Shown here one piece after another: positions 50,976 to 63,186 of a DNA stretch of 64,000 nt. The notes below the pieces were generated by a model that searched no databases, was not told the origin of the DNA, and was given only the letters and a program-made list of their open reading frames with translations. How positions within the stretch are numbered: position 1 is the stretch's first letter; each line of letters begins with the position of its first letter. This DNA comes from Ewingella americana (GTDB lineage: Bacteria > Pseudomonadota > Gammaproteobacteria > Enterobacterales > Enterobacteriaceae), in the NCBI RefSeq assembly GCF_006438725.1, contig NZ_RCZD01000007.1:1-64000 (forward strand), in the 5' to 3' direction. Both the position numbers and the translations under genes were made by a program.

Positions 50976-52871
50976 TTATTGCTGGCCACTTAGCCTGTGC
51001 GCCAGTCCACTTCGCCGCTGGGTTCGAGTGCGGGTGGCAATACTGAAGACTTTCTCACTGGCATACAGCGAGAGCTTGGTCTTAGCACGGGTGATGGCGG
51101 TGTAAACAAGTTCGCGGGTCAGCACGGGGAGGAAGTGGTTAGGTAACACCAACAACGTGTGCTCGAACTCGGAACCCTGAGATTTATGCACGGTCATGGC
51201 ATAGGCCGTTTCATGCGCAGGTAAGCGGCTTGGCTGTACCGATTTCACTTCCCCACCGGGTAGCAGGAACCAGACTCTCAGCTCGCCCTGCCCATCTGGC
51301 AAAGCAATACCAATATCGCCATTGAACAGCCCCAACGCGCTGTCGTTGCGGCTGATCATCACCGGACGTCCGGCGTACCATTTACCCGCCAGCACTGCCG
51401 GTCGACGAATCAACCCTCTGCGGTTGAGCAATTGTTCGATACGCTCATTGAGCCCCTTCACGCCAAATGGCCCTTCACGCAAAGCACAGAGCACCTGAAA
51501 ACGACCAAATGCCAGCAGAATACTGTCGGCTGAATCCCCCTTCGCCACGCCCTGTAAATAGAGTTTATATCCGCTGACGCAGGCATCGAGTAGGGGCTGA
51601 AAATCCTCGCTTTCATTGAGCGGATAGCCTGTCACATCGGGCAAACCTTCGCCAAGAATGCGCACCGCTGCGGCGCTGTCCCCTGCATTGACTGCGGTGG
51701 ACAGCAGTCCTATCCCAGAACCTGAGTCAAAACGATAACTGTGCCGTAGCAAACACAGGCTATCCCGCACACTGGCGGGGTGAGCCGTTTGCGTAGGCTC
51801 GAGCAGATAACCCGTCAGATAACTAAGTTGCTTCGCCCGTTCAGCGCTGTAACCTTGTTCTGCAAAGCGACAGATATCCCCCAACACCGCGCCGGCTTCC
51901 ACGGATGCAAGCTGATCGCGATCGCCGAGAAAAATCACCCGCGCCTGCTCTGGCAGAGCTTCGATCAACCGGGCCATCATGGGTAAATCAACCATTGAGG
52001 CTTCATCGACCACCAGCACATCAAGATGCAAAGGGTTACCACGGTGATAACGCATACGCTGACTGCCGGGTTGAGCGCCCAACAAGCGGTGAAGCGTCGA
52101 AGCTTCATCAGGGAAGAGGTCACGCTGTGCTGCATTGAGTGGTAATTTCAGGATCGCCTGACCCAGGGAGTCCGTTAAACGCGCCGCGGCCTTACCCGTC
52201 GGTGCCGCCAGTTGGATTCGCAGTTTTTGTTCGGGATAAAGCTGAATCAGCGCCGCAAGCAGCCTGGCGACAGTGGTCGTTTTCCCGGTTCCTGGCCCCC
52301 CGGATATAATCGAAATGCGCCGGGTCGCGGCCACGGCTGCCGCCACTTTCTGCCAGTCAATATCACTGTCGGGTTCAGCATCGCCAAACAACGTATTTAG
52401 AATGGTCTGCAACCTGACTTCATCAACAACCAGAGGTGCGTTTCGTACTGCACCTTCAGCCTTGAAGAAGGCTGCCACCTCACCTTCACTCTGCCACATG
52501 CGCTGTAAATACAGGCGATCATCCTGAAGCACCAGCGGCGCAGGATGTGAGCCATCACTGACGGAAGGATGTTGGCTCAGAAGAGCCAGCCACTGCTCCC
52601 TATCTGGCTCTCCGGCGGCTTGCCAGAAGGCGCTGGCCAGTGCAGGGAAACGGCCATCAAATAGCGCGTCAGGCCGAAGTTGCTCAAGGTGAAGACAGAC
52701 GTGGCCGCTCCCAGCTTCGGCGCTCAGGCAGGCAGCAGCAAGCATCAGTGCCGCCTGATCGCTGCTCGAACCACTCCACGCAGCATCCCCCCCGGCAATC
52801 ATGCGGGCGAATTGAACATCCAGTGATCTCAGCGCACCTGAGTTCTGCGCTTGTTCATATAGTCGGTTCAT
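50976..52871 (-). CDS. recD: Exodeoxyribonuclease V subunit alpha RecD
   Basis: RecD is the fast 5'-3' helicase of RecBCD. The 631-residue SF1 protein has Walker A in [16 protein letters not shown] near residue 195, the DExx box [15 protein letters not shown] and the late motifs [19 protein letters not shown] and [17 protein letters not shown]. It overlaps recB by four bases, so the two are translated together. It is about 20 residues longer than in E. coli. Confidence 0.96.
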   Translation of the reverse strand: MNRLYEQAQNSGALRSLDVQFARMIAGGDAAWSGSSSDQAALMLAAACLSAEAGSGHVCLHLEQLRPDALFDGRFPALASAFWQAAGEPDREQWLALLSQHPSVSDGSHPAPLVLQDDRLYLQRMWQSEGEVAAFFKAEGAVRNAPLVVDEVRLQTILNTLFGDAEPDSDIDWQKVAAAVAATRRISIISGGPGTGKTTTVARLLAALIQLYPEQKLRIQLAAPTGKAAARLTDSLGQAILKLPLNAAQRDLFPDEASTLHRLLGAQPGSQRMRYHRGNPLHLDVLVVDEASMVDLPMMARLIEALPEQARVIFLGDRDQLASVEAGAVLGDICRFAEQGYSAERAKQLSYLTGYLLEPTQTAHPASVRDSLCLLRHSYRFDSGSGIGLLSTAVNAGDSAAAVRILGEGLPDVTGYPLNESEDFQPLLDACVSGYKLYLQGVAKGDSADSILLAFGRFQVLCALREGPFGVKGLNERIEQLLNRRGLIRRPAVLAGKWYAGRPVMISRNDSALGLFNGDIGIALPDGQGELRVWFLLPGGEVKSVQPSRLPAHETAYAMTVHKSQGSEFEHTLLVLPNHFLPVLTRELVYTAITRAKTKLSLYASEKVFSIATRTRTQRRSGLAHRLSGQQ

Positions 52872-55800
52872 AGAGTGCCTTCCGCAGGCGGTGAATCAGT
52901 CAGCATCGGTTCATCCGCAACCATTTCGCCTTTGAATAAGCGGTCAAGAGATCTAACGAACGCCTCTGACGGCCTGCAGCGGAAAACACCGTTGCCGGGA
53001 TGCCCGATATCTACACCTCGCAGGAAGAGGTAAATAATGCCGCCAAAATGCTGCTGGTAGTCATAGCCCGCCACGCGATGGCGTAAATAGCGGTGCAGCG
53101 CCAGCGTGTAGAGCTGGTATTGCAGGTCATAGCGATGTTCGGCCATGGCGTTTTGCATAGCAGATTCCGTATAGGCACTGCTGTCTTCGCCCAGCCAGTT
53201 GGATTTATAATCGAGCAGGTAATAGCGCCCGTCCCAGTAAAAGACCAGATCGATAAACCCTTTCAGCATGCCCTTTACCTGCTGAAAATCGAGCGGCGGG
53301 CAGAGTGCGGACAAGCTGTCGTAACGCTTCACGACGGCGTCGAGTTGAGGTGCATGTAACAGTCCATCAATAGGCAGGTAAAACTGAAGTTCTGACTGCA
53401 ATTTCTCACTTTCAAGGGCACTCAGGGTAAGCGAGGGTTCTCCCAGCGGCGTATGTAAAATGACATCGATCCACGTTTTCAGCACTGGCAGCCAGGCCGG
53501 CTCAAGCCCTTGTGTGGTCAATTTCATGAGCAACCACTCGTCATCCACCGGCTGGTCAAAAGCGATCTCTTCAAAGATGCTGTGCAAAAAAGTGCCGGGC
53601 GAAGCGCCTCGCGGGAAAGTATGCGCATTCATCTGCTGCTCTTGTGCGGGTTGCTGCTCACCCGCAGCCTCTACGTCCAGACGTGGCAATAAATCCTGCG
53701 CCAGCGCCGTGCCGTGCTGTTGCAGCCCGGAGTAACTGGTAACCCGCCAATTATCCTGAATTTTTCGCTCAACCACCCGCGCAGATAGCAATTTGCTGAT
53801 ATCTTCCGGCGGTGACCATGGTGTTTGTTCAGGAGAGTCAATGGCCGAAAACACCACGTCATCATTACTTAACGCCGATAAATACTGGCTAAGTCCCTGA
53901 GCATCAGCCGCCTGTGATTTTTGCACCAGGTAACCCAGTGCACTGAGATGCAAATCCGTATTACCCTGTTTTTTCCGCGTTCCCTGAATCAGCGGGCCAA
54001 TCCCCACGCTACAGTGGTAAACCGAACGGGTTAGCGCGACGTACAACAGACGTAAATCTTCCGCCAGGCGCTCCTCTTCTGCCAGCGTTTGGCTCAGCTC
54101 ATCACTGTTAAGGTCGAGCATGGCTGAAAATGTGTCACGATCGTGATACAAGCCTTGCTGCTGTTGGCGGAAATTACTGATAAATGGTAGCCAGACCAGC
54201 GGATATTCCAGCCCTTTCGATTTATGAATCGTCACTATCTGCACCAGATGCCGATCACTTTCCAGACGCAACTGCTGACTCTGCGATTGCCGGTCAGGGG
54301 CGGAGATCTGCTGGGCTATCCACCGCACCAGTGCGTGCTCACTATCAAGCTGAGCCGCTGCCTCCTGCAATAATTCGCCCAGATGCAGTAAATCGGTCAG
54401 ACGCCGCTCGCCGCCGCTCGCCGCCAGTAAATTCTCCGCTAAATGCCGCTGGCTGATTAACGATTTGAGCATCGGTAAAACGCCGCGCCGCATCCACCGC
54501 TGGCGATAGCCGTCAAACTCATCGACCAACGCATCCCACGCATGCTCGTCTTTACTGAGCCTGTCGAGTGTGAGTGCATCCAGCCCTATTACGCCGGTTG
54601 CCATAGCACTGCGCAGCGTGCGTTCATGTTCAGGGGCCAGTACGGCTTGCAGGATCCATAAAATGTCTTTCGCTTCTGCGGTATCAAATACGCTGTCACG
54701 ATTTGAGAGATAAACCGAAGGAATATTCAGGCCGCTTAGTGCATCCCGTATTAGAGCAGCTTCAGCACGGCTACGAACCAGAACCGTGATATCTGAGGCC
54801 TGCACCGGCTGACGCCCTTTGGCATTAACCAGCCATGCCTGTTGCTGCTGGCCGGCTGTCAGCCAGTCACGAATCTGCGCAGCACACTGCCGTGCCATCA
54901 GTTGTTGGTGCTCAGTGACTCCGACACCTTCACCCTGTTGCAGCCAGAAATGCAACGCCGGTTGTTTCACGCCGGCTATGTCGAAGGCCAGTGCGGCATT
55001 TTTTTCTGCGGGCGCAACCTGAATAAACGGGATTTGTGAAAAAAGAAAAGGTGAATCTACCTGGGAAAACAGATGGTTAACGCCCTGTACCATACTGAAA
55101 GAGGAACGCCAGTTGGTGTCCATCGTATAGTGAGCGCTAACTTCTGACCTTGCACGCATGTAGGTGAAAATATCTGCCCCACGGAATGCATAAATCGCCT
55201 GCTTGGGGTCGCCAATCAGTAGCAGCCCGCACTGTGGCTGGTTAACATACAGACGCTGGAATATCCGGTATTGCTGAGGGTCAGTGTCCTGAAATTCATC
55301 AATCATAGCCAACGGGTAACGACCACGGATAGCTTGCGCCAACAACTCACCGCCTGGCTGTTGTAATGCGCCGTCAAGGCGACTGAGTAGATCGTCAAAA
55401 CCCAGTTCGGCACGCTGGCGCTTCTCTTTCTGGATAGTAAACCGTATTTCACTCAGAGCACGAGCGACAATCAGGTCACGCAGCGTCAACGGCTCGGTGT
55501 AGATCGCATCAACTGCGTCGAAGACCGGATGTTCAGGCGGATTACCTTTTTTCGTTTTCTCAAACAGAACAGACTGTTTGAAGCGCTCCAGCTCTTTAGG
55601 CAGACTGTAATCTTCCGTCTCCTGTGCCGCCCATTTGCCCACAGTTTCCAGCCACGCCGGTAAGAAGCGCGAACTGTAACTGCGTTTATCTACACCAGAG
55701 TCAGCCATGATGGTCTCAAGGTCAGCTGCGGCAGCGCGCCACTGTTCCTTGATATGATCTATGCGACTAATTATTTGCTGGTGGCGGATTTCTATCGTTT

Positions 55801-56449
55801 CATCATCGCCCGGCGGTTGGCGCAATTGAGGCATTTCACCGTGCAAGTAAGGTGATAGGTCACTTAACAAAGCTTCTGGCCCGCTCCATTCCTGCGAAAC
55901 AGCTCGCGCAATACCCAAGGGCAACGGGTAGCAGTGACGACGCCAAAAGTCAGCACAGGCCTGACGACGCAGCGGTAGTTCATCCTGAACCAGCGTTTGT
56001 TCGAACAAGATCCCAGATTCAAAAGCATTATGCGTCAGCATCCGCTGACAAAAACCGTGAATAGTGTAAATCGCGGCTTCATCCATCTGCCTTTCAGCAG
56101 CCAGCAAGGTTTGCGCGGCAAACGGTAAGTCGTCAATTTGCGCCATCAGCGCAGCCATCATCGGGTTATCACTTTGCCCACGGACACAGGCCAGCCGCAG
56201 TTCATGAATATTGCTGCGTATACGCCCGCGTAGCTCTTCGGTCGCCGCCTCGGTAAAGGTCACCACCAGAATCTCTTCAACGGTCAGGCTGCGCGGGAAA
56301 GCTGCATCTTTACCCAGGCCAAGCAACAGACGTAAATAGAGCACGGCCAGCGTAAATGTTTTCCCCGTACCCGCCGAAGCCTCAATCAATCTGGCGCCCG
56401 TTAAGGGCAGCGTGAGAGGTTCAAGTTTCTGCGGCATAATATCTGCCAT
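52868..56449 (-). CDS. recB: Exodeoxyribonuclease V subunit beta RecB
   Basis: RecB is the 3'-5' helicase and only nuclease of RecBCD, and loads RecA after Chi. The 1193-residue protein has Walker A in [13 protein letters not shown] near residue 25, the UvrD-type motifs [16 protein letters not shown] and [18 protein letters not shown], and the C-terminal nuclease with [20 protein letters not shown], where the catalytic Asp, Asp and Lys are visible near residues 1065-1082. Its ATG overlaps the ptrA stop by one base (TAATG). Confidence 0.97.
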   Translation of the reverse strand: MADIMPQKLEPLTLPLTGARLIEASAGTGKTFTLAVLYLRLLLGLGKDAAFPRSLTVEEILVVTFTEAATEELRGRIRSNIHELRLACVRGQSDNPMMAALMAQIDDLPFAAQTLLAAERQMDEAAIYTIHGFCQRMLTHNAFESGILFEQTLVQDELPLRRQACADFWRRHCYPLPLGIARAVSQEWSGPEALLSDLSPYLHGEMPQLRQPPGDDETIEIRHQQIISRIDHIKEQWRAAAADLETIMADSGVDKRSYSSRFLPAWLETVGKWAAQETEDYSLPKELERFKQSVLFEKTKKGNPPEHPVFDAVDAIYTEPLTLRDLIVARALSEIRFTIQKEKRQRAELGFDDLLSRLDGALQQPGGELLAQAIRGRYPLAMIDEFQDTDPQQYRIFQRLYVNQPQCGLLLIGDPKQAIYAFRGADIFTYMRARSEVSAHYTMDTNWRSSFSMVQGVNHLFSQVDSPFLFSQIPFIQVAPAEKNAALAFDIAGVKQPALHFWLQQGEGVGVTEHQQLMARQCAAQIRDWLTAGQQQQAWLVNAKGRQPVQASDITVLVRSRAEAALIRDALSGLNIPSVYLSNRDSVFDTAEAKDILWILQAVLAPEHERTLRSAMATGVIGLDALTLDRLSKDEHAWDALVDEFDGYRQRWMRRGVLPMLKSLISQRHLAENLLAASGGERRLTDLLHLGELLQEAAAQLDSEHALVRWIAQQISAPDRQSQSQQLRLESDRHLVQIVTIHKSKGLEYPLVWLPFISNFRQQQQGLYHDRDTFSAMLDLNSDELSQTLAEEERLAEDLRLLYVALTRSVYHCSVGIGPLIQGTRKKQGNTDLHLSALGYLVQKSQAADAQGLSQYLSALSNDDVVFSAIDSPEQTPWSPPEDISKLLSARVVERKIQDNWRVTSYSGLQQHGTALAQDLLPRLDVEAAGEQQPAQEQQMNAHTFPRGASPGTFLHSIFEEIAFDQPVDDEWLLMKLTTQGLEPAWLPVLKTWIDVILHTPLGEPSLTLSALESEKLQSELQFYLPIDGLLHAPQLDAVVKRYDSLSALCPPLDFQQVKGMLKGFIDLVFYWDGRYYLLDYKSNWLGEDSSAYTESAMQNAMAEHRYDLQYQLYTLALHRYLRHRVAGYDYQQHFGGIIYLFLRGVDIGHPGNGVFRCRPSEAFVRSLDRLFKGEMVADEPMLTDSPPAEGTL

Positions 56450-59340
56450 TATTGACTCACCTGATGGGGGAAGGTTTTTTGCAACGCGGAAGTGCCGGTA
56501 TAGGTTTTAAAACCGGCAGGCGCAGCATAGCTTGCGGTTTTACCGTCATTACCGGATACCTGAGACAGCATTGCCAACCCTTGCATTTTGATCACCCCTT
56601 TATGGAAGTAATCTGCCAGTTGGACCTGCGTCAGTCCCTGAATAACGGCGATGACTTTATCGCGTGTTTCAAAGCGGTCGTCTCCACGACTGAAGTCATT
56701 GGCGAAACGGTCGGACTCCTCATCCAGCGTTTGTGGCCGTTGTTGCATCTCGTTCATCAGCCCCTGTTTGTATTGGGCAAACTCATCATTTTTCATTTCA
56801 CGTAGACGCTTCTCCGCCTGCGGATAAAACGCCAGATAACGCTGGTACAGATAGTCAGGTTGCTTGCTATTGCTTTGCAACAGGAAACCGATGCCCCACT
56901 GTTTACCAACAGGAATAGGGAAAGCAAACACCGCATATCCCAACTGCTCCTGAGTACGCAGCTGGCTGTAGAACCAAGGCTGAATTATCTGACCGAGCAG
57001 TGAGCTGTAAGCCATGCTTTGGACTTCATCATAGCCAGTCGGCACGTAAACCGCAGCCAGTGCACAATCCGTGCTGCTGCCCTGACGCTGTATATTAACC
57101 TTTTGCGGATGCCTGATTTCAATCTGGCTGCCACGCCACCACGTGGAACCGTGCGCACCGACTTTATTGACGATCGCCTCAGACATTGTTTTAACCTGAG
57201 GCGGTGACATATTGCCGATCACCATGATCTCTACAGCACCGTTATGAATGAGACTCTTACGGTAAGCATTCACCTGATCCAGCGTAATGTCTGCGACCAG
57301 TTTTTCGCGTTCTTCCCTTTCGGTATAAGGCAAGCGTGACACCAGCTGTACCGGCTGCAATGCGAGTTCGAAGGCTTTGCCTTTATCCGCAGAAGCGAGG
57401 CGTTCCAGATACCATGATTTTGCCTGGTCCAGTTGCTCCTGCGTTGGTTTGAAGTCTGGATAACTCTCCACCAGCTTGCTGAGCAATACCGGCAGGCGCT
57501 CAGTAAAACCACTAGCGCTAAACTGTAACCCCTTATCAGGAGATGTGGAGAAGCTGATCCCACCAATTGAAGCCTGATAGCTCAGTTGGTCAAATGCCAC
57601 ACCGGTCAGATAGTCGGTCAGCCCGTACAGCACCTGATTTTTTGCGCTGTCGAGCGCTTTAGCATTTCTAAATGACACCGTGACATTGGCTTTAGGTTCG
57701 CCAGAGAAATAGCGGCTCGGCATATAAAAGACCCGCAGACCTTTTTTCTCCACTAAAAGTTCGGGTTTTGTCGCCCCGCCATCTTTATTAACAAGCGTCA
57801 GTGAATCCGGGATGTAGGGGTTTAACTCCGGCAAAGAGAGCGAAATTTGCTGCCCTGCGGCCTTCCATTTTTCGAATTGCTCAGCCGGAATCTTGTCTAC
57901 CTGATAAGGCGCATTAACAAAATAGGCTACGTTGTTATGCGGCTCTTGCGGGCTGATATACCAGTAGCGGGCATTTTGTGGCGTAAGTTCATCAAGACGC
58001 GAACGGATAGCCGCCGGATCAAACTCGTCAGTCAGATAGGGCGAATCAAGAACATGCTCAACGGGAACCCGCAGCATGGTATCCACGAGCCATTCAACAT
58101 AATCCATATCGCGGGTCAGTGCTGGATAACGATAATCCAGCGCCATGACATGCGCAATTTCATCAAAATACTCTTGTTTGATGCCCTGCTGACGCATTTG
58201 CGCTAAATAACTGTAAACGGCACTAATGACGCTGTCGCGATCTGCCATCCCTTTATCCGTCAACGACACTGAGATATTAAACACACCTTTATTGCGGTCT
58301 ACCATCGGGTCAGCCCCGGCATTAATGCCATCAGCCAGCCCCTTTTTTTGTAGCCAATCTGACAGCGTGTTGGGGCTACGATTGCCAATTAAATAGCTAA
58401 TATAAGTGTCTGTTTTACTGCGAAATGCAGCGCTGTTATTGTCGATGGCGAACTCTATACGTAGCTGCTTGCGCGGCTGAGCGGGAACAAAATGAATGAT
58501 CTCGCCTTTTTGCGCATCAGTCAGGGTCGGTACCGTAATAACAGGAACTTCAGCATTATGGTTACCGATTCGCCCAAAGGTTTCAGAAGCCATTTCAGCC
58601 AGTTCGGGCAGCGGTTTATTACTGTAAATCACCGCAACCATCAGGTTGGCAGAATAATACCGGTGATAAAACGCCGTAAGTTCGTCATGCAATTGACTGT
58701 TGGGTTTGTCTTTGAGGGTATCGAGATTACCGCCCGAGAAGCGCGCACCTGGGTGTTTCGGGTTAAGGGTTTCTGCCCGAACCTGTGCCATACGCATACC
58801 GTCACGTGAACGCGCCATGGTCAGCTCGGCGTTAACCGCATTACGTTCACGCTCGGCATTAGTGGGGTCAAGAAGAGGTTCGGCAATAGCATCAGCAAGG
58901 CGATCAACCGCCGGTTGCAGCGCATCATTTTCAACCTCGAGATAAAACGCCGTGCGGTAGGAAGCCGTGCTACCGTTGTGGCTGCCGCCATGCTTTTTCA
59001 GAAACTCAGAAAGGCTTTCAGGCTCAGGGTACTTTTTAGACCCCATCAGCAGCATATGTTCGGTGTAATGTGCCAGCCCCAGTTGAGCATCAGGATCTTC
59101 GAGGGACCCGACAGGAATAGCCAGTGCCGCCAAAGATTTGCTCGCTTCGCTGTCTGAGACTAACAATACCGTGAGTCCGTTGACCAAGGTTATTGCCTGA
59201 TACTGACGCGGGTCGTTCTGACTCTTATTGATGGCTTGTGGATACGGCTGCCAGTTAGTTGTGCACCACACGGCGGGAACCCAAAAAACCGATAACAACA
59301 GTAACCCGCCAACACGGGTAAGCTGTTTTAACATTGCCAC
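56449..59340 (-). CDS. ptrA: Pitrilysin (protease III)
   Basis: Pitrilysin is a periplasmic zinc protease of the M16 family that degrades small peptides such as insulin B chain. The 963-residue precursor has a signal peptide (cleavage after about residue 26), the inverted zinc motif HYTEH at residues 91-95, a downstream Glu ligand in NAVNAELTMA and four M16 lobes. It lies between recC and recB, which is the normal but functionally unrelated arrangement. Met3 is an alternative start. Confidence 0.96.
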   Translation of the reverse strand: MAMLKQLTRVGGLLLLSVFWVPAVWCTTNWQPYPQAINKSQNDPRQYQAITLVNGLTVLLVSDSEASKSLAALAIPVGSLEDPDAQLGLAHYTEHMLLMGSKKYPEPESLSEFLKKHGGSHNGSTASYRTAFYLEVENDALQPAVDRLADAIAEPLLDPTNAERERNAVNAELTMARSRDGMRMAQVRAETLNPKHPGARFSGGNLDTLKDKPNSQLHDELTAFYHRYYSANLMVAVIYSNKPLPELAEMASETFGRIGNHNAEVPVITVPTLTDAQKGEIIHFVPAQPRKQLRIEFAIDNNSAAFRSKTDTYISYLIGNRSPNTLSDWLQKKGLADGINAGADPMVDRNKGVFNISVSLTDKGMADRDSVISAVYSYLAQMRQQGIKQEYFDEIAHVMALDYRYPALTRDMDYVEWLVDTMLRVPVEHVLDSPYLTDEFDPAAIRSRLDELTPQNARYWYISPQEPHNNVAYFVNAPYQVDKIPAEQFEKWKAAGQQISLSLPELNPYIPDSLTLVNKDGGATKPELLVEKKGLRVFYMPSRYFSGEPKANVTVSFRNAKALDSAKNQVLYGLTDYLTGVAFDQLSYQASIGGISFSTSPDKGLQFSASGFTERLPVLLSKLVESYPDFKPTQEQLDQAKSWYLERLASADKGKAFELALQPVQLVSRLPYTEREEREKLVADITLDQVNAYRKSLIHNGAVEIMVIGNMSPPQVKTMSEAIVNKVGAHGSTWWRGSQIEIRHPQKVNIQRQGSSTDCALAAVYVPTGYDEVQSMAYSSLLGQIIQPWFYSQLRTQEQLGYAVFAFPIPVGKQWGIGFLLQSNSKQPDYLYQRYLAFYPQAEKRLREMKNDEFAQYKQGLMNEMQQRPQTLDEESDRFANDFSRGDDRFETRDKVIAVIQGLTQVQLADYFHKGVIKMQGLAMLSQVSGNDGKTASYAAPAGFKTYTGTSALQKTFPHQVSQ

Positions 59341-59376
59341 TCTCCCTCAATCACGTGAATTTTTATGCTCTCTCTA

Positions 59377-62300
59377 CTATGCCAGATTGTGGCGGGCAAT
59401 AGGCAAAAGGTAGCGCTCAGCCTCACGAACGATAATGTGCAGTTTTTGCGTATCAATCTGGCGGAAAACACGCTGAATATAAGGGTCGGCACCTTCGCCG
59501 GGAACGCGATAGTCACCCTGCCAGGCTTGCAGTAATTTGCTGCGGCCTTTTTCCTGCTTTTCAGCGTCGTGGCTAACAGCCCCAGAGCTTTGGTCAAAGC
59601 ATTGTGCCAACCAGGCCCAGCCACTTTTATTGAGTAAAATTAAAGGCTCAGCCATTCCCTGCACATAACCAGCAATGAGATCATCCAAATACTGCATGGC
59701 CCTTTCAGGTGGTAAAGCCGCATAGCGCCACGCGGTTCCGCTTCGCCCATACATGCGGCTGTCACCCGTTCCACCCACAGCGCAATAGGCCAAATGTTCA
59801 ATCCATAGCAATAGGCCATCTCGTGCCAATAATGCCGCAGGACGCCAGCGCAAAAGTCCACTTTCCTGCACCTGATGTAACCAGCCTGTCAGTTGTTTAT
59901 CACCAACAGGCAAATTCAGCTCAATACTGGCGTGTTCCTGCCTTTCACTGCGAACCTGTTCTGCAAGTTCGGACATTTCTTCTAGCTGCTTCTGCCAGTA
60001 GATCTCACCGAAGGGTCCGTAGGGCAATCCGCCTGAGGCCCGGATACGGGAGAAAAGCTGCTTGCTGTTTTGCTCTTCAATGAGCGTGTTCAGAAGTTGT
60101 GAATTGAATTGGTAACGGTCAAGGTTATCCAAAATGAACGGTTCTTCATCCGAGAGTTCAGTCTCCTCCAGCACAAAGCTTACGTTCAGTCTCATCTGGA
60201 AGAAGGCCTTAATCGGATGACGATAAAAACGCAACAGGTTATCGAGCGTCACTTCAGTAAGCTGCAAAGGCTCCAACGGCTGATTGAAATCGATGGCTTC
60301 ATCGCCCTGCAGGCTTGCCGCTGGAAGCCACTCTGCGGCATAGCTCTGATGCTCATTGTCTACTTCAAAATTGATGGCATCGAAAGGCGTGCGTGGATGC
60401 CAGCAAAGTAAGTGCTCAGTCACCCGCGCAGCACTTTCGTCGGCACCCAAATGACTGTCACTCTCAAGGCAGTAACTCTGCCCGATATATTCCAGCAGTT
60501 CACTCACCAGAACCGAAGGGTAACGCTCGCTGTTATCCTGGATAGAGCGCCCTATGTAGCTGATGTACAAGTAATCCTGAGCAGAAAGCAGCGCTTCCAG
60601 GAAGAGGTAGCGGTCATCATCACGGCGGCTGCGATCTCCACGCTCGACTTTTTGTGACATCAAATCAAAGCCCAGCGGAGGTAAAGTCCTTGGGTAAATA
60701 CCGTCATTCATCCCCAATAGGCAGACCACCCGAAAAGGAATTGAACGCATTGGCATCAACGTACAGAAGTTAATAGGGCCAGCAAGAAAACGCTGACTTA
60801 TACGTTCCTGATCAAGCTTTGAAGAAAGCTCATCGCGCAGGATAGAAAGCGGAACCCCATCAGGGTACTGCGCAGCCACACCATGACTGAGCACCTTTTG
60901 CCACTGTTGTTCAATCAATGCCAGCGCAACCTCGGTCTCACCTTCGGCTGAGAAGAAAGTGGCCAGCAGCTCCTGACATAAAGGTAACCACTCACTTACC
61001 GGGCGTTCCTGAGATAAGGTAATTCGCCACTGGCTGAGTTGCATCAGTAACTCTGCCAGATGTCCAGCCAGTTCAGCTGCCAGCCCGGTTGACTCATCGT
61101 AGGGTAAAACCCCTTGCCATTCACCGGACTGGCTGTCCATGGCATAGCCCAACAACATCCTGGTCAGACCAAAATGCCAGGTGTGCTGGCCGGTGGCGGG
61201 AAGCGATAATTCACGCACGTTGTCATCGTCCAGCCCCCAACGGATACCTGACTCGCCAACCCACTGGCGCAGTAAACGCAACCCATCTTCATCAATAGAG
61301 AAGCGCGTGGCTAGTGCCGGAACCTCAAGTAATCCCAGCACCTGTTCGGCAGTAAAACGGCTTTGTGGCAGATCCAGCAATGAGATAAATGCCTGAAGTG
61401 CAGGATGGGCCTGGCTCGCTTTTCGGTCTGACAGTGCAAAAGGCAAATAGCGGTCGGGCGGAGCATTGCCGAACACGGCCTGAATGTACGGCGCGTAGCT
61501 GTCGATGTCGGCCACCATCACGATAATATCTCGTGGAGTGAAGTCGGGATTCTGGGCCATTAACGCCAGCAGGTTGTCATGCAGTACTTCAATTTCACGC
61601 TGCGGGCTATGGCAAACATGCAGGCTTACGGAGCGGTCATCAGGCAGCAGCACCCGTTTTTGGCTGCTGTGCAACAAGGTTTCAGGGGTCATGCCAATCA
61701 CAGCATTATCCTCAAGCTCCAGCATATCTTGCTGAATGGCATGTAAAAGGTTGTTGTGGCCCACATCGACAAAAGCCTGGACCTCCTGAATGTCATCGAT
61801 TTGGGACAATAAATACATATGGTCGCGTCCCAGCTTTCCCCACGAAGCTAACAACGGATTACTGATATTCTGCTCGCCTTCATCATTAAAAAGCTGCGCA
61901 GCCTGCGAAGGATCACGAAACAGAGAGGCTTCTGTTTTCTCAATAAAATGGCGACGCTTACGGCTTTGCAACCGCGCCAGGAAAGCATAATTCTGAATAT
62001 CGCCCCAGTAGTATTTACAAGGGTTGGTAAACATCAGGTGAATATCGATATGTTTGCCAAGTGCTTGTAACGCCTGCAAATAAATGGGTGGCAATGCGGA
62101 AATACCACAGATAAAGACTCTGGCGGGTAAACCGGCTGGAGTCTTTTTGGCTTGATCTAATTCAGAAATAAAGCGCTGGTAGAGATTGGCACGATGCCAT
62201 TCAGGTTGCTGCAACTCCTCGGTGTAGAGGCAAAGCGCGCGCCACAGTGAGGCCTGCCAGCGCTGAGACTCATCGAGACCTTCAATTTCTTTCTCATTTT

Positions 62301-62748
62301 CCCAGGCTTGCAACCACTTAGGCCTGTAGACCAAATACTGGTCAAACAAATCCGCCACGCGTGCGGCAAGTTGGTGAATTTTGCGTTTGTCTTCATCATC
62401 ATCCAGATAATGACGCAGTGCGGCAAAATCCTTGTCGGCTAATTTATGGGGAAGCAGCCACATCAGTTTCCAGGTCATGGCATCTTTACTGAAGGCGCTC
62501 TCTTTCGGAATACCCGGAAGGACTTTCGTGAACATGTCCCAGATGAAGGTCGCAGGCAGAGGAAAAGCTATATTTGCAGCGATGCCAAAAGTCTGTGCCA
62601 GCTCCATCTGTAACCACTGGGCCATACCTGGGCTTTGCACCAGTATGACTTCCTGACGGAAAGGATCAGCTAGCGGGCGTCCTTCAATCAGCGCCGTGGT
62701 GAGCGTTTCCAGAATATCTAATTGATTTGAATGATAAACCGTAAACAT
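59377..62748 (-). CDS. recC: Exodeoxyribonuclease V subunit gamma RecC
   Basis: RecC recognises the Chi sequence and holds the RecBCD complex together; its helicase and nuclease folds lack catalytic residues. The 1123-residue protein begins MFTVYHSNQLDILETLTTAL and has the family block QSPGMAQWLQMELA; the middle carries LMPMRSIPFRVVCLLGMNDG. The start at ATG 62748 is preferred over a frame to 62805 as it matches E. coli. It is separated from ptrA by 36 bases. Confidence 0.97.
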   Translation of the reverse strand: MFTVYHSNQLDILETLTTALIEGRPLADPFRQEVILVQSPGMAQWLQMELAQTFGIAANIAFPLPATFIWDMFTKVLPGIPKESAFSKDAMTWKLMWLLPHKLADKDFAALRHYLDDDEDKRKIHQLAARVADLFDQYLVYRPKWLQAWENEKEIEGLDESQRWQASLWRALCLYTEELQQPEWHRANLYQRFISELDQAKKTPAGLPARVFICGISALPPIYLQALQALGKHIDIHLMFTNPCKYYWGDIQNYAFLARLQSRKRRHFIEKTEASLFRDPSQAAQLFNDEGEQNISNPLLASWGKLGRDHMYLLSQIDDIQEVQAFVDVGHNNLLHAIQQDMLELEDNAVIGMTPETLLHSSQKRVLLPDDRSVSLHVCHSPQREIEVLHDNLLALMAQNPDFTPRDIIVMVADIDSYAPYIQAVFGNAPPDRYLPFALSDRKASQAHPALQAFISLLDLPQSRFTAEQVLGLLEVPALATRFSIDEDGLRLLRQWVGESGIRWGLDDDNVRELSLPATGQHTWHFGLTRMLLGYAMDSQSGEWQGVLPYDESTGLAAELAGHLAELLMQLSQWRITLSQERPVSEWLPLCQELLATFFSAEGETEVALALIEQQWQKVLSHGVAAQYPDGVPLSILRDELSSKLDQERISQRFLAGPINFCTLMPMRSIPFRVVCLLGMNDGIYPRTLPPLGFDLMSQKVERGDRSRRDDDRYLFLEALLSAQDYLYISYIGRSIQDNSERYPSVLVSELLEYIGQSYCLESDSHLGADESAARVTEHLLCWHPRTPFDAINFEVDNEHQSYAAEWLPAASLQGDEAIDFNQPLEPLQLTEVTLDNLLRFYRHPIKAFFQMRLNVSFVLEETELSDEEPFILDNLDRYQFNSQLLNTLIEEQNSKQLFSRIRASGGLPYGPFGEIYWQKQLEEMSELAEQVRSERQEHASIELNLPVGDKQLTGWLHQVQESGLLRWRPAALLARDGLLLWIEHLAYCAVGGTGDSRMYGRSGTAWRYAALPPERAMQYLDDLIAGYVQGMAEPLILLNKSGWAWLAQCFDQSSGAVSHDAEKQEKGRSKLLQAWQGDYRVPGEGADPYIQRVFRQIDTQKLHIIVREAERYLLPIARHNLA

Positions 62749-62847
62749 TAGCGCGTCCTTAAGAACAAAATGAAAAGAACTGATTTTAGAAACCCTGCAC
62801 ACCACTCTAACCAGCTTAAGACGTAATGAAAACCTATGGTCTCAGGC

Positions 62848-63186
62848 TCACCGATCCGGTGGGGCAGTTGAGTTACATATGATGCGGGTGGCCTGGGCGA
62901 TATATCCTGATGGAGTTTGGATACGTGCGGTCACGGTTTTGCAGCCTCCAACCCCGGCAACTGCAATAATCTGGCTCTGCCAACCCACCAAAGACGCTGC
63001 ATAACCTTTACCCGTTATCGCATAAGCATCAAGTTGTGCATGTGCCTCAGACCACGCCTGCCTGAATTGCCACTGACGCATGAAACCTTGAGTCAGTGAC
63101 TGGTAATACTGCAGTAAACCCAGCAGTGAAACAGCCAGCAGCAGTGTGGCGATCAACGCTTCAGGCAAACTAAATCCCTTTTGCAT
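62848..63186 (-). CDS. ppdC: Prepilin-like protein PpdC
   Basis: This 112-residue pseudopilin-type protein starts MQKGFSLPEALIATLLLAVS. The short basic leader before Phe5 and the following hydrophobic stretch, with Glu at the fifth mature position, are the type IV prepilin signature. A C-terminal Cys pair (GGCKTVTAR and IICNST) is present. The start at 63186 is chosen for that signature. It overlaps ygdB by 17 bases. Its role is uncertain; E. coli ppdABC have no proven pilus function. Confidence 0.88.
   Translation of the reverse strand: MQKGFSLPEALIATLLLAVSLLGLLQYYQSLTQGFMRQWQFRQAWSEAHAQLDAYAITGKGYAASLVGWQSQIIAVAGVGGCKTVTARIQTPSGYIAQATRIICNSTAPPDR

Noticed and set aside
56449-59340. ptrA between recC and recB as a new nuclease-protease system
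   Set aside because: This placement is the long-known E. coli arrangement and pitrilysin has no shown role in RecBCD.
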